A stretch of DNA of 64,000 nt from Lignipirellula cremea. Lineage in GTDB: Bacteria > Planctomycetota > Planctomycetia > Pirellulales > Pirellulaceae. Numbering within the stretch: the stretch's first letter is position 1; each line of letters starts with the position of its first letter. Positions 10,118 through 19,225 of the stretch are shown here, piece after piece. Made by a program: the position numbers and the translations under genes. The notes beneath the pieces were generated by a model that was given only the letters and a program-made list of their open reading frames with translations, was not told where the DNA came from and did no database searches. The stretch lies in contig NZ_CP036433.1 in NCBI RefSeq assembly GCF_007751035.1, positions 5,313,001 to 5,377,000 on the forward strand, given 5' to 3'.

Positions 10118-11170
10118 ATGCAACGCACCTCCTCCCGCCGCCTCGCTGGTCGCCCCTGGGCGACGCTGTTGCTGGCCGTCGTCTGTGTGGCCGTCTCGGG
10201 CGGATGCCTGGAACTGGATACCCATATCCAACTCCAGACGGACGGCAGCGCGATCATTACCGAGAACCTGGTATTCTTCCGGCGGCTGCTCGACCTGGAT
10301 ACGGGCTCCGACGGCGGCCTGCGACTGGCAGACCTGCTCAGCAAGGCGGCCGTCGAACGCCGGATGAAAAACATGGGCAAAGGCGTCAAGCTGATCAGCC
10401 ACGAGGTTCGCGACGGCGACCAGGCGTCGCGCGTGTCGCACGCGGTGTTTCATGTGGCCGACCTGAGCCAGCTGCGGTACGTGTCGCCGTTCCTGTCGTA
10501 TGTCGACTACCCGAAAAACAACGCGGTGAAGTTCGAAGTCGAGCCGGTCTTTGAAGGAACCTGGTGGGGCCGCAGAGCGGGCGACATCGCCGTTGCCGCG
10601 CGGCCGATCGAGAAGCCGGAATCGGCCGAGCGGCTGAAGGAAGGCGAGCCCGTCCCGCCGGGCCCCACGCCACGGGAACTGCAGACGCTGCGTGAGCTGC
10701 AGCCGGTCTTTCGCGACATGGCCAAAGGGATGCGAATTCGCCTCACGTTCGAAAGTTACGGCCCGCTGCGAGCGACCGGATTTGGCTACCGCGGCCGACG
10801 GGCCGGCGCCGCGAATGCCGAGCTGATCGACTTTTCCGATACCGACCTCGACAACTTTGGCGGCCTGTTCCTGGAAAATGAAGAGATCATGCTGGAGCTG
10901 CTCCGCGGCGACCTGGGCGGACCTAACCTGGTCGAGAACGTCGAAAAGTTCGTCAGCAACGTCACGACCCCCGTCCTGCTGACGCATGGCTCTGCTCATA
11001 ACAAAAACAACCGGGACGAAATTTACCTGCCACCGTCGAAAGAGCTGTTCGAGAAATACTTCCAGGGAAAAATGCTGACCTTCTATTACGAGAAAGGCCC
11101 CGACAAAACCCGGCCGGCCACGTTCCAGGAGATCGGCTACCAGGGCCCCGTGAAGCCTGTCCAAAAGTAG
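10118..11170 (+). CDS. Hypothetical lipoprotein in MoxR operon
   Basis: 350 residues from ATG 10118. The reading frame opens at 9989, overlapping the previous gene, but only from 10118 does a sensible export signal begin: a positively charged start, a hydrophobic run LLLAVVCVAVSGG and Cys29 in an SGGC lipobox. It is therefore expected to be a lipid-anchored protein. No known domain is recognised in the mature part; it is mixed alpha/beta with no obvious catalytic motif. The same-strand spacing (55 nt before, 52 nt after) places it in the operon between the NPCBM protein and the first MoxR ATPase. Function unknown. Confidence 0.7.
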   Translation: MQRTSSRRLAGRPWATLLLAVVCVAVSGGCLELDTHIQLQTDGSAIITENLVFFRRLLDLDTGSDGGLRLADLLSKAAVERRMKNMGKGVKLISHEVRDGDQASRVSHAVFHVADLSQLRYVSPFLSYVDYPKNNAVKFEVEPVFEGTWWGRRAGDIAVAARPIEKPESAERLKEGEPVPPGPTPRELQTLRELQPVFRDMAKGMRIRLTFESYGPLRATGFGYRGRRAGAANAELIDFSDTDLDNFGGLFLENEEIMLELLRGDLGGPNLVENVEKFVSNVTTPVLLTHGSAHNKNNRDEIYLPPSKELFEKYFQGKMLTFYYEKGPDKTRPATFQEIGYQGPVKPVQK

Positions 11171-11222
11171 TTCGTCGCCGCCGCTTCCCGTTTTCCTGCC
11201 GTTACCTTCAAAGGCAAACCTT

Positions 11223-12299
11223 GTGACCGATTCCCCGCCGCCGCCAGATCCTAACGACGCGTTCACGCCCGCCGAATTCCAGCGGGTGTTTCATGCCGTG
11301 CGCGAACAGGTCGAGCAAGTCGTGGTGGGCCAGTCGCCAGCGGTGCGTCATCTGCTGACGGGGATCTTCGCCGGCGGGCATGTCATGCTGACCGGGCTGC
11401 CGGGCCTGGGGCGAACGCTGCTTGCCAAGACGCTGTCGGAAGCGCTCGGCATGGCGTTCAATCGACTGCAGTTCACGCCCGACCTGCTGCCGACCGATAT
11501 CATCGGGGCGGAGATATTAGAGAACGATCGCGCCAGCGGCAGCCGCCGGTTTCGCTTTTTCAAAGGGCCCGTGTTCGCCAACCTGGTGCTGGTGGATGAA
11601 GTGAACCGCAGCCCGGCCCGTACGCAAGCGGCCCTGCTGGAAGTGATGCAGGAACGCCAGGTGACGGCCAGCGGGCGAACCTACTTTCTGCCCCAGCCAT
11701 TTCATCTGATCGCGACAGAGAACTCGCTCGATACCGAAGGGACCTGGCCGATGGGCGAGGCCCAGCTCGATCGCTTTATGATGTCGATTGAACAGACCTA
11801 CCCCGACGCCGCGGCCGAACGCCGACTGCTGCTGCAGACGACCGGCTCCTGGACCCACCAGGTCCAGCAGGTCGCCTCGCCGGAGCAGGTGCTGGCCATG
11901 CAAGCACTGGCCCGACAGACGCCCGTTCCTCCCAGCGTGAAGGAATTCGCCCTGTCGATCGTGCGGGCCAGTCGCCCTGGCGAACCGGGCGGCGCCGCGT
12001 CGCTGGCGGGCGTGATCCGCCTGGGGGCTTCGCCGCGGGCCGCGCAGTCGCTGTTGCTGGCGGCCAAAGTAACCGCCCTGGCCCGGGGCGGTTTCCATGT
12101 GTCGCAGGCCGACGTGCTGGAGGTCGCCGCGCCCGTCATGCTGCACCGCCTGTTGATCGATGTCCGCGCCGCGGCCGATGGGATGCGTCGTGAGACGATC
12201 CTGGCGCAACTGATCGAACAAGCTCGCCAGAATGTCCTTCCCCCGCCCGACCGCTGGACATGGAGCGTCCTCAAACGCCCTGCTCCCGTCTCGCGTTGA
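11223..12299 (+). CDS. MoxR-family AAA+ ATPase with degenerate Walker A (Lys to Arg)
   Basis: 358 residues, GTG start. MoxR features are clear: VVVGQ near the N-terminus, QFTPDLLPTDIIGAE, an ATENSLDTEGTWPMGEAQLDRF stretch corresponding to the MoxR sensor/GEAQLDRF signature (shown in part), and a C-terminal lid. However the P-loop reads GLPGLGRT, so the invariant nucleotide-binding Lys is Arg64 (codon CGA at 11412). Walker B is VLVDEVNRSP, with the acidic pair retained. Lys to Arg in Walker A usually abolishes or strongly reduces ATP hydrolysis, so this copy may be regulatory or a non-hydrolysing ring subunit. The next gene is a second MoxR with an intact P-loop, which fits a heteromeric ring; that pairing is inference. 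Confidence 0.9.
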   Translation: MTDSPPPPDPNDAFTPAEFQRVFHAVREQVEQVVVGQSPAVRHLLTGIFAGGHVMLTGLPGLGRTLLAKTLSEALGMAFNRLQFTPDLLPTDIIGAEILENDRASGSRRFRFFKGPVFANLVLVDEVNRSPARTQAALLEVMQERQVTASGRTYFLPQPFHLIATENSLDTEGTWPMGEAQLDRFMMSIEQTYPDAAAERRLLLQTTGSWTHQVQQVASPEQVLAMQALARQTPVPPSVKEFALSIVRASRPGEPGGAASLAGVIRLGASPRAAQSLLLAAKVTALARGGFHVSQADVLEVAAPVMLHRLLIDVRAAADGMRRETILAQLIEQARQNVLPPPDRWTWSVLKRPAPVSR

Positions 12300-12337
12300 C
12301 CTTTCGCCACCGACCAGTTTCCTCCCAGAGATGCGAT

Positions 12338-13369
12338 ATGAACGACCACGACAGCGGCTTTGTTTTGCCTCCCGATGAACCCTGGAGCGACGCCGAGCTG
12401 GAAAAAATCGGCCACCTGAAAGAGGCTCACGACAAGATCAGCGGCCAGATCCGCAAGGCGGTCGTCGGCCAGGACAAGGTCGTCAATTTAACGCTCATCA
12501 GCCTGTTCAGCCGCGGCCATTGCCTGCTCAAAGGGGTCCCCGGCCTGGGAAAGACGCTGCTCGTCCAGTCGATCGCTTCCAGCCTGTCGCTCAAGTTCCG
12601 CCGGGTGCAGTTTACGCCCGACCTGATGCCGTCGGACATCACCGGCGCCGAGGTGATCCAGGAAGATAAAACGACAGGAGAGCGGCAGTTCCGCTTTATC
12701 GAAGGGCCCATCTTCACCAACATGCTGTTGGCCGACGAAATCAATCGCACGCCGCCCAAAACGCAGGCGGCCTTGCTGGAAGCGATGCAAGAGAAACAGG
12801 TCACCGTCGGTGGAGAGCGCCGCCAGCTGGCCGAGCCGTTCTTTGTCATGGCGACGCAGAACCCGGTGGAACAGGAAGGCACCTACCCGCTGCCCGAAGC
12901 GCAGATGGACCGCTTCATGTTCCAGATCAACGTCGGCTATCCGACGATCGATGAAGAGCGGCTGATCCTGGCGATGACCACCGCCAGCTACAAGCCCGAC
13001 ATCCAGCCGGTGCTGGAGCAGCAGGAGATTGTCGCCCTGCAGAACCTGGTCCGTCGGGTCAAGGCGCCGGAACCGGTGATTGACTTCATCCTGCGACTGG
13101 TCCGCGCCACCCGGGCGAGCGAACCGGAGTCGCCCGACTTTATCAAGCGCTGGATCAACTGGGGGGCCAGTCCTCGCGCCTGCCAGAACCTGGTGGTCGG
13201 CGGCAAGGCGGCCGCCATCCTGGATGGACGGAACGAAGTCACGATGGAAGATGTCATCCAGGTGGCGCACGCGGTTCTAGGGCATCGCATTCTGCCCAAC
13301 TTCGCCGCCGAAGCAGAGCGGATTACGACCGACCAGATCGTCGACGACCTTTTGAAAGCGGTGGCGTAA
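12338..13369 (+). CDS. MoxR-family AAA+ ATPase
   Basis: 343 residues from ATG 12338; the frame extends upstream to 12260 inside the previous gene, but that extension is not MoxR-like. Walker A is intact (GVPGLGKT, Lys72), Walker B is LLADEINRTP, and the family signatures QFTPDLMPSDITGAE, NPVEQEGTYPLPEAQMDRF and the C-terminal SPRACQ lid motif are present. MoxR ATPases act as chaperone-like remodelers, normally encoded directly before a DUF58 protein, as here (1 nt gap). It is probably the active ATPase of the locus, working with its Arg-substituted sister encoded just upstream and the DUF58 protein downstream. Confidence 0.95.
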   Translation: MNDHDSGFVLPPDEPWSDAELEKIGHLKEAHDKISGQIRKAVVGQDKVVNLTLISLFSRGHCLLKGVPGLGKTLLVQSIASSLSLKFRRVQFTPDLMPSDITGAEVIQEDKTTGERQFRFIEGPIFTNMLLADEINRTPPKTQAALLEAMQEKQVTVGGERRQLAEPFFVMATQNPVEQEGTYPLPEAQMDRFMFQINVGYPTIDEERLILAMTTASYKPDIQPVLEQQEIVALQNLVRRVKAPEPVIDFILRLVRATRASEPESPDFIKRWINWGASPRACQNLVVGGKAAAILDGRNEVTMEDVIQVAHAVLGHRILPNFAAEAERITTDQIVDDLLKAVA

Positions 13370-13370
13370 C

Positions 13371-14270
13371 ATGGCCGATTTCTTCGACCCGCGCGTGCTG
13401 GGACGCATCAAAGGGTACGAACTGCGCTCGATGCGGCTGGTCGAAAGCTTCATGTCGGGCATGCACAAAAGCCGGTTGCTGGGCATCAGCACTGAATTCG
13501 CCCAGCACCGCGCCTATGTACAGGGCGACGACCCCAAGCACCTGGACTGGAAGGTCTTCGCCAAAACGGATCGTTACTACGTCAAACAGTACGAAGCCGA
13601 AACCAACATGCAGGTGCTGTTCGTCCTCGACGCCAGCCGCTCGATGTTTTTCCAAAGCGACGACGCAGCCATGACGAAGTTTGAGTACGCCGGCGTCGCC
13701 GTCAGCGCGCTCGCTTACTTGTTGATGCAGCAGAAAGACTCCTTCGGCCTGCTGTTGTTCGATGAGCACGCCCGCACGATCCTCCCGGCCCGCGGTTCGC
13801 ATACGCACTTTCGCAACCTGGTCGACATGCTGGAGAATGCGTCACCCGGCGATTCGACCGACCTGGCCGACGCCTGCTTTACCCTGGCGCCGCAGATCAA
13901 ACGCCGCAGCCTGGTCGTGATTGTCAGCGACTTTCTGACGCCGCCGGAACGCCTGTCGCTGGGGATCGGCCAGCTAACGTTTGGCGGCCACGACGTGGTG
14001 CTGTTCCATGTCGAGGATCCGCAGGAACGCGACTTTGCCTACTCCGGGCAAACGATTTTTGTCGGTCCCGAAAATGAAGGCCGCCTGCGTTGCGACCCAA
14101 GAGATCTGCAGCGGGCGTACCTTGCCGCGCGGGAGAAGCATCGCGAAGAGCTGCGTTCCATCGGCTTGCGGCTGGGCTGCGACCTGGAATCCATGCCGAC
14201 CGACGCCCGGCTGGATGAAGTGCTGAGCAAGTTTCTGGCGTATCGCCAGTCCCGGAGAACCCGCCGATGA
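13371..14270 (+). CDS. DUF58 domain-containing protein (vWA-like)
   Basis: 299 residues. The DUF58 signature is present: REY-type region EFAQHRAYVQGDDPKHLDWK followed by the strand LFVLDASRSM, a degenerate vWA MIDAS-like motif (DxSxS). No signal peptide or membrane segment is seen, so it is cytoplasmic. DUF58 proteins are the standard partners of MoxR ATPases. The start lies one nucleotide after the MoxR stop and its own stop overlaps the next start (ATGA), implying translational coupling. The usual downstream vWA/Bat membrane proteins or transglutaminase of such clusters are not found here; instead a giant propeller protein follows. Confidence 0.93.
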   Translation: MADFFDPRVLGRIKGYELRSMRLVESFMSGMHKSRLLGISTEFAQHRAYVQGDDPKHLDWKVFAKTDRYYVKQYEAETNMQVLFVLDASRSMFFQSDDAAMTKFEYAGVAVSALAYLLMQQKDSFGLLLFDEHARTILPARGSHTHFRNLVDMLENASPGDSTDLADACFTLAPQIKRRSLVVIVSDFLTPPERLSLGIGQLTFGGHDVVLFHVEDPQERDFAYSGQTIFVGPENEGRLRCDPRDLQRAYLAAREKHREELRSIGLRLGCDLESMPTDARLDEVLSKFLAYRQSRRTRR

Positions 14271-17200
14271 GCCGTCCTCTTCCCACACTTCCCGCCCGGC
14301 ATGACGGCGTTTTAATTCTGCGTCGTCACGAACAACGGCCGGGGTCCCACGCGGGTCGCTGTCCTGCGTTTCGTCTGCTGCTGGCTGCATTCGCCGTGGC
14401 GTGCTGCTGCGTCCAGCTGCCGGCAGGTTTCGTCGCGGGGCAGGAACCCGCAGCGGCGAAGGACGACAAGGATCCGGCGGCGGGCCCGCTGCAGGCCGAT
14501 CCCTTTAAGGACGTCTACCGCGACTACGTACCCGACTTCGTGGCCAAAATCACCGGCGCCGGATGGGGCAGAGCGTACTATCAATGGGAACGCGACGAAG
14601 AAACCATGCGGCTCTCCTCGGAACCGCATTACTTTTCCCTCAACATTCTCAATGTCGACACGCGGGCCAACGCGCTGGTTGAAGCGGCCCTCAAAAAAGA
14701 ATCCGAAGGCCAGTACCGCGAGGCGCTCAAAATCTATCAGCAGGTAATCGAAAAATACCCGCGATCCATGTTTCGCGTATCGGATTACGGGGTGTTCGTG
14801 CCCGTCGGCCAGTACTGCCAAAGGCGCATCCTGGGCTTCCCCGCCAGCGACCTGCAGCACTACCGGCAACTGTACGACGCCCGGGCGAAAGAGGCGTACG
14901 ACCAGGCCCGACGGCAATACTCGCTGCTCGGCCTGAGCGACATCGCCGAAGGGATGCTGGCCACCAGCTACGGCGGCAAGGCGATCCTGGAGCTGGGGAA
15001 CGCGGCCCTCGATGCGGGCCATTACCTGGCGGCGCTTGAGCACCTGCAGACGGTTCGCGACCAGTTCCCCGACCGGGAACTACACACGCCCGAGCTGGAA
15101 CTGAAGATCGCCTACTGCCGCCGCATGCTGGGCGAGCCGGCCGCCGCGGTCCTGCCCGCCGCAACCGAAGGAGAGAGCGTCCTCTCCAGCCAGCAGTTCG
15201 AGCAGTTTCAAAAAGTGGTCGCCGCGGCGAAGTCCACGCCGCCCGAGTTCTCGACCCAGCCGACCAGCCCTGGTTCCGTCTCGGCGAACGACTATACGCT
15301 GCTGCCCCCGACGGCCGATCCGCTGGGTATCGCAAAGCCTGTCTGGAAGGCCCGTCTGCCTGGCGCCCGGGACGAGTTCCATGTGTTTACGCATCCGACC
15401 GTCACGCGCGACAGCGTGCTGTATCGGCACAAGAATCTGGTCTACTGCCGCTCGCTCCTCAACGGCGATTTGCGCTGGCAGAACGACCTGGGCGGACGTT
15501 CCAACTGGCAGAACTGGGGCGAAAGGCAATTCCCGCAAGAAGACCTCCTGGTGCAGGACGGCCTGGTGTTTACCGCCATCAACAAAGCGGGGCCTTCGCT
15601 CGTGGCGCTCGATGAAGTCACCGGTCAGTTACGCTGGGCCTATGGCCCGATGGCGGCCGCCAGTGAAGAGCAGGCCCGTATGCGATTTGAAACGGCGCCC
15701 ACCGGCGGGCCGCGGACCGTGTTCGCCGGGTATGTGCTCGACAATATCGAAGGGGAAACCCATACCGATACGGAATATGGCGTGATCGCCTTTGACAGCA
15801 AAACGGGCCGCGTGAACTGGCGAGCCGCGCTGTGTCGCCTGGCGCCAGGCAAATTCGCCGGCGGCTACAGCGAGACCCATCGGAACCGGATCCGCAGCTT
15901 TGTCAGCCCGCCTCTGTATCACCAGGGGACCGTCTACTACAACACCAACTCCGGGGCGATCGCCGCCCTGGACGCCCTCAGCGGCCGCATCAAATGGCTG
16001 ACCCGTTACCCGTACTACCCGGAAGTCCACGACGCCACGCGCGTGTTTGGCCGCGGCGGCGACATGGTGCAGCACAGCCGCGTCTACTTTACGCCGCATC
16101 AGCCGATGTTCTGGTACAACCAGCGTCCGCTGATGGTCGGCGAGCGGCTGTTTCTGACCCCGGTCGACACCAACTCGCTGTACTGCATCGACCGCCGTAC
16201 CGGCAAGTTGCTCTGGTCCCAGGAGAAACAGGCCAGCACCTCGGCCTATCTGCTCGGCATGACCCGCGACAATCTGCTTGCGGTCGCTCTGTCCGGCCGC
16301 AACAAAAAGATCGGGGCGCAAGAGACCCGCGGCCCGGTGCAGTTGCTCAGCGCCGCAACCGGCGAGACAGTCTGGGAGTCGCCCGACGTCATCCTGGCCG
16401 ACGACCAGCCGGTCATGAAGCATTACGTGTTCGCCTCTCCCTCGCTGCACTACAACGTGAACAATGCCTGGTTCGAAATGACAGCCCGCCCCCACATGAC
16501 GTCCGACGGCAAGGTGTTCCTGCCGATGCTCCGTTACGAGGGCTACCCGATTTTCGGCTACATGACCAACCTGGGCGTCGTCGATCTGAACGAACGCAAG
16601 GTGGTCGATCATCGACGGTATTACAGCGGCGAAATCCTCGCCCGGGCCGATGTCGACATCCGCGAGAACGGCCCGACCGAACTCAAGGCGTTTGAAGAAA
16701 ACCCGGCCAAGGACGAGAAATCGCTCGAACGGATGGCCATGCTCCGCGAAGTCATCGCCGACACGGTCCCCGCCAACGCGCACGGGCCTTTCCTCCCCTT
16801 TGAGAGAATCACCCTGGAGCGTTACGGACAGCCGTTTGAATTGCGAATCAGCGCCCGGGAAATTGAGCTGGTGTACGACCGCCCGGCAGTGATCAGCGCG
16901 CTGGCGAAGCGAACCGATCCTCTGGCGACCTTCGCCAGGGCGGAACTGGCTATCGCTGACGCGCGTCTGGCCGACGCGGCCGAACTGCTGACCAATTGCC
17001 TGGCCGAGATTTCTTCAGAAGACGTCGACTTTCGCGCGGCCATCAACCAGCAGTTGTACCGCGTACATCAAATGCTGGCCCGGGGCGCCATCCGCTCCGG
17101 CAACCTCGCTGATGAGCTGCTGCACTGCCTGGGGATGAGCCGCACCGCCGGCACGCTGGCGGAAGAGATCGAAACGCTCTTCGCCGTAGCCGACGCCTAC

Positions 17201-19075
17201 CAGCGGCAAGGGAAATCAGCCCTGGCAGGTCAGGCCCTGCAGACGATCATTTCCACCTACGGACAGCACGAGTACCCGCTGGCCTCGTTCGCCGCCCGCG
17301 ATCCGGCCGCCCCCAGCCAGGCGGCCGCCGCCGTGCTGGAGCGTTACCGCAAGCTGACCGGCGGCACGTTGCTGCAGCAGGAACTGGGCCGCAGCCTGGA
17401 ACTGCTGCAAAAAGGGATGCCGCTGTACTACAGCGCGCTCTCTCCCCTGCCGAAAACATTGACCGTCCGCGCCGGAGAATTCGCCGCGGAGCAACTCCAG
17501 GCCCTCGCGGCCCGGGACGCCGACTACGCCAGCCAACTCAGCCGTCTGGCAGAGACGGAACTGCAGGGACGTCCCGCCGACGAGCAGCTCGCGCGACTGG
17601 CTGAGTTCCCCGCCACTCCCGTCGCCCAGCAAACGCTCGCCAGTCTGGCCGCCGCTGCCGCCGAACAAGGCGACTCCTCCGGCCGCAAAACGCTCTGGCG
17701 ACTGGCCGATATCGCACGCACCACCGGACTGGTTTTGCCTGACGAATATCGCGCTCTGGCCTGCGCCGAAAAAGCTGCGACGCCGGCCGTGCCCGTCGAT
17801 CGCAAGCAGCAGCCGCGACTACGGGAGTTTGCCGACGAAGACGGCGCCTCCCGGCTGGTCCTGGAACGGAAGGGCGAACGCGACCAGGCCCCGCAACTGC
17901 TCTTCCTGGGCGAGCGGATCCGCAAACGACTGGATAACAAGTTTGTCGTCACCGCGCTCGATCTCAACACGGGCGACGAAGTCTGGAAAACCGAAGAGCT
18001 GCGTCTCAAAGGGAAGGGGCAGGAAACGGGCTTCCTCGAGGCGTTCGTCCACCAGGACCTGGTGCTGGTGCATGGGCTGTACGATCTGCTCGCGCTGAAC
18101 CTGTCCGACGGCACGGTTCGCTGGCGATACCGGACTCCCTTTGACTTTGAAATTCGCTCCGCCCTGCTGACCGGCGATCTGCTGATCCTGTCCGGCGCCG
18201 CCGAAACGCTGGCCCTGTTTGTCGACACGCAGGATCCCACCGGCGAGGTCGTCTGGCGGGCGAGCGAACTGGGCGACCCCTACACGGAGCCGTATGTCCA
18301 CGGCGAGCGACTGGTCAGCGTCCGCAAGTTTCCGTTCGTCGTCACGGTGCGCCGCCGGGGCACCGGCCAACTGCAGGGGCGTTTGTCGCTGCCCGACCTG
18401 AGCCTGTTTGAGCAGCATCCCCTGCTGGAAGACGGCCCCGCCGAGTTGCCGATCGCCCGGCATGGAAAACATCTCGTCGTGACGGACGGCTGGTATTACA
18501 TCCTGCTGGATATCGAACGACTGGCCGTCGTGTGGAAACGGCTGATCGACAACAACAACGTCAACTCCGAACCCGCCCTGCGGTTCGCGTTGTCTGACGA
18601 GAACCTCGCCGTGGCCAAAGAAGACTACGACCTAAAAGCGATCTACCTGCTCAGTGTCGCCACCGGCGAGGTGCTGTGGAAAACCGACCCCAAAGATTCC
18701 AAATCGCCGCGGCCCTTGTACAGCATGCTGCTGGCCGGCGATCGCCTTTACGGACTGGAGCCGCATGCGGGCCAGGGTTACTACCTGGTCGGTCGCGATG
18801 CGCCAACAGGCGAATTGCTCTTCCGCCAGGAGGTCGACGGCTACCAGGCAAAACCGGAAGCGACCCTGCTGCCCCGTCCCTACGGCGACCAGTTGGTCGT
18901 ACGCACTGCCGACCGGCAGAATTTCCAACTCCAGGCGTTCCAGTCCAGCGACGGAGCACCGACCGTCCAGATAGATAGCAAAGGCGTCGGCCCCTACGGC
19001 GTACCCGGCCGCATGTCGTACACGGTGCAGAACGGCCGCCTGGTCCTGATGAACAAGGATCAACTGAGTCAGTAA
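14267..19075 (+). CDS. Giant exported TPR / PQQ-like beta-propeller protein
   Basis: 1602 residues, start overlapping the DUF58 stop by 4 nt. An N-terminal export segment (RLLLAAFAVACCCVQL, residues ~36-52) is followed by a helical TPR-like stretch (~140-290, with EALKIYQQVIEKYP), then a first eight-bladed PQQ-type propeller (~340-830; blades such as GVIAFDSKTGRVNWRA and YCIDRRTGKLLWSQE), a second helical repeat region (~890-1180), and a second PQQ-type propeller (~1200-1600; VTALDLNTGDEVWKTE, VATGEVLWKT). PQQ-type propellers of this kind are often BamB-like scaffolds without cofactor. As last gene of the operon it probably acts at the cell envelope with the lipoprotein and NPCBM protein. No terminator was recognised in the 150 bp that follow. 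Confidence 0.85.
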   Translation: MSRPLPTLPARHDGVLILRRHEQRPGSHAGRCPAFRLLLAAFAVACCCVQLPAGFVAGQEPAAAKDDKDPAAGPLQADPFKDVYRDYVPDFVAKITGAGWGRAYYQWERDEETMRLSSEPHYFSLNILNVDTRANALVEAALKKESEGQYREALKIYQQVIEKYPRSMFRVSDYGVFVPVGQYCQRRILGFPASDLQHYRQLYDARAKEAYDQARRQYSLLGLSDIAEGMLATSYGGKAILELGNAALDAGHYLAALEHLQTVRDQFPDRELHTPELELKIAYCRRMLGEPAAAVLPAATEGESVLSSQQFEQFQKVVAAAKSTPPEFSTQPTSPGSVSANDYTLLPPTADPLGIAKPVWKARLPGARDEFHVFTHPTVTRDSVLYRHKNLVYCRSLLNGDLRWQNDLGGRSNWQNWGERQFPQEDLLVQDGLVFTAINKAGPSLVALDEVTGQLRWAYGPMAAASEEQARMRFETAPTGGPRTVFAGYVLDNIEGETHTDTEYGVIAFDSKTGRVNWRAALCRLAPGKFAGGYSETHRNRIRSFVSPPLYHQGTVYYNTNSGAIAALDALSGRIKWLTRYPYYPEVHDATRVFGRGGDMVQHSRVYFTPHQPMFWYNQRPLMVGERLFLTPVDTNSLYCIDRRTGKLLWSQEKQASTSAYLLGMTRDNLLAVALSGRNKKIGAQETRGPVQLLSAATGETVWESPDVILADDQPVMKHYVFASPSLHYNVNNAWFEMTARPHMTSDGKVFLPMLRYEGYPIFGYMTNLGVVDLNERKVVDHRRYYSGEILARADVDIRENGPTELKAFEENPAKDEKSLERMAMLREVIADTVPANAHGPFLPFERITLERYGQPFELRISAREIELVYDRPAVISALAKRTDPLATFARAELAIADARLADAAELLTNCLAEISSEDVDFRAAINQQLYRVHQMLARGAIRSGNLADELLHCLGMSRTAGTLAEEIETLFAVADAYQRQGKSALAGQALQTIISTYGQHEYPLASFAARDPAAPSQAAAAVLERYRKLTGGTLLQQELGRSLELLQKGMPLYYSALSPLPKTLTVRAGEFAAEQLQALAARDADYASQLSRLAETELQGRPADEQLARLAEFPATPVAQQTLASLAAAAAEQGDSSGRKTLWRLADIARTTGLVLPDEYRALACAEKAATPAVPVDRKQQPRLREFADEDGASRLVLERKGERDQAPQLLFLGERIRKRLDNKFVVTALDLNTGDEVWKTEELRLKGKGQETGFLEAFVHQDLVLVHGLYDLLALNLSDGTVRWRYRTPFDFEIRSALLTGDLLILSGAAETLALFVDTQDPTGEVVWRASELGDPYTEPYVHGERLVSVRKFPFVVTVRRRGTGQLQGRLSLPDLSLFEQHPLLEDGPAELPIARHGKHLVVTDGWYYILLDIERLAVVWKRLIDNNNVNSEPALRFALSDENLAVAKEDYDLKAIYLLSVATGEVLWKTDPKDSKSPRPLYSMLLAGDRLYGLEPHAGQGYYLVGRDAPTGELLFRQEVDGYQAKPEATLLPRPYGDQLVVRTADRQNFQLQAFQSSDGAPTVQIDSKGVGPYGVPGRMSYTVQNGRLVLMNKDQLSQ

Positions 19076-19225
19076 CGGCGAGAGCAGGACCCGTTCATCA
19101 GCCAGACACCGACCTCCTGCCAGGGAATGGATCAAGTGGAGCTATGGCCCAGAGAGGAATGGCGTTGAACAGACTACGGAGCGAACCGTCTGAGTGGACA
19201 ACTCTGCATGCGGGGTTGTCGCCGT

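Noticed and set aside
8797-10389. 530-codon minus-strand frame opposite the NPCBM protein
   Set aside because: Antisense shadow; the plus strand has a signal peptide and an NPCBM domain and overlaps properly with its operon neighbours.
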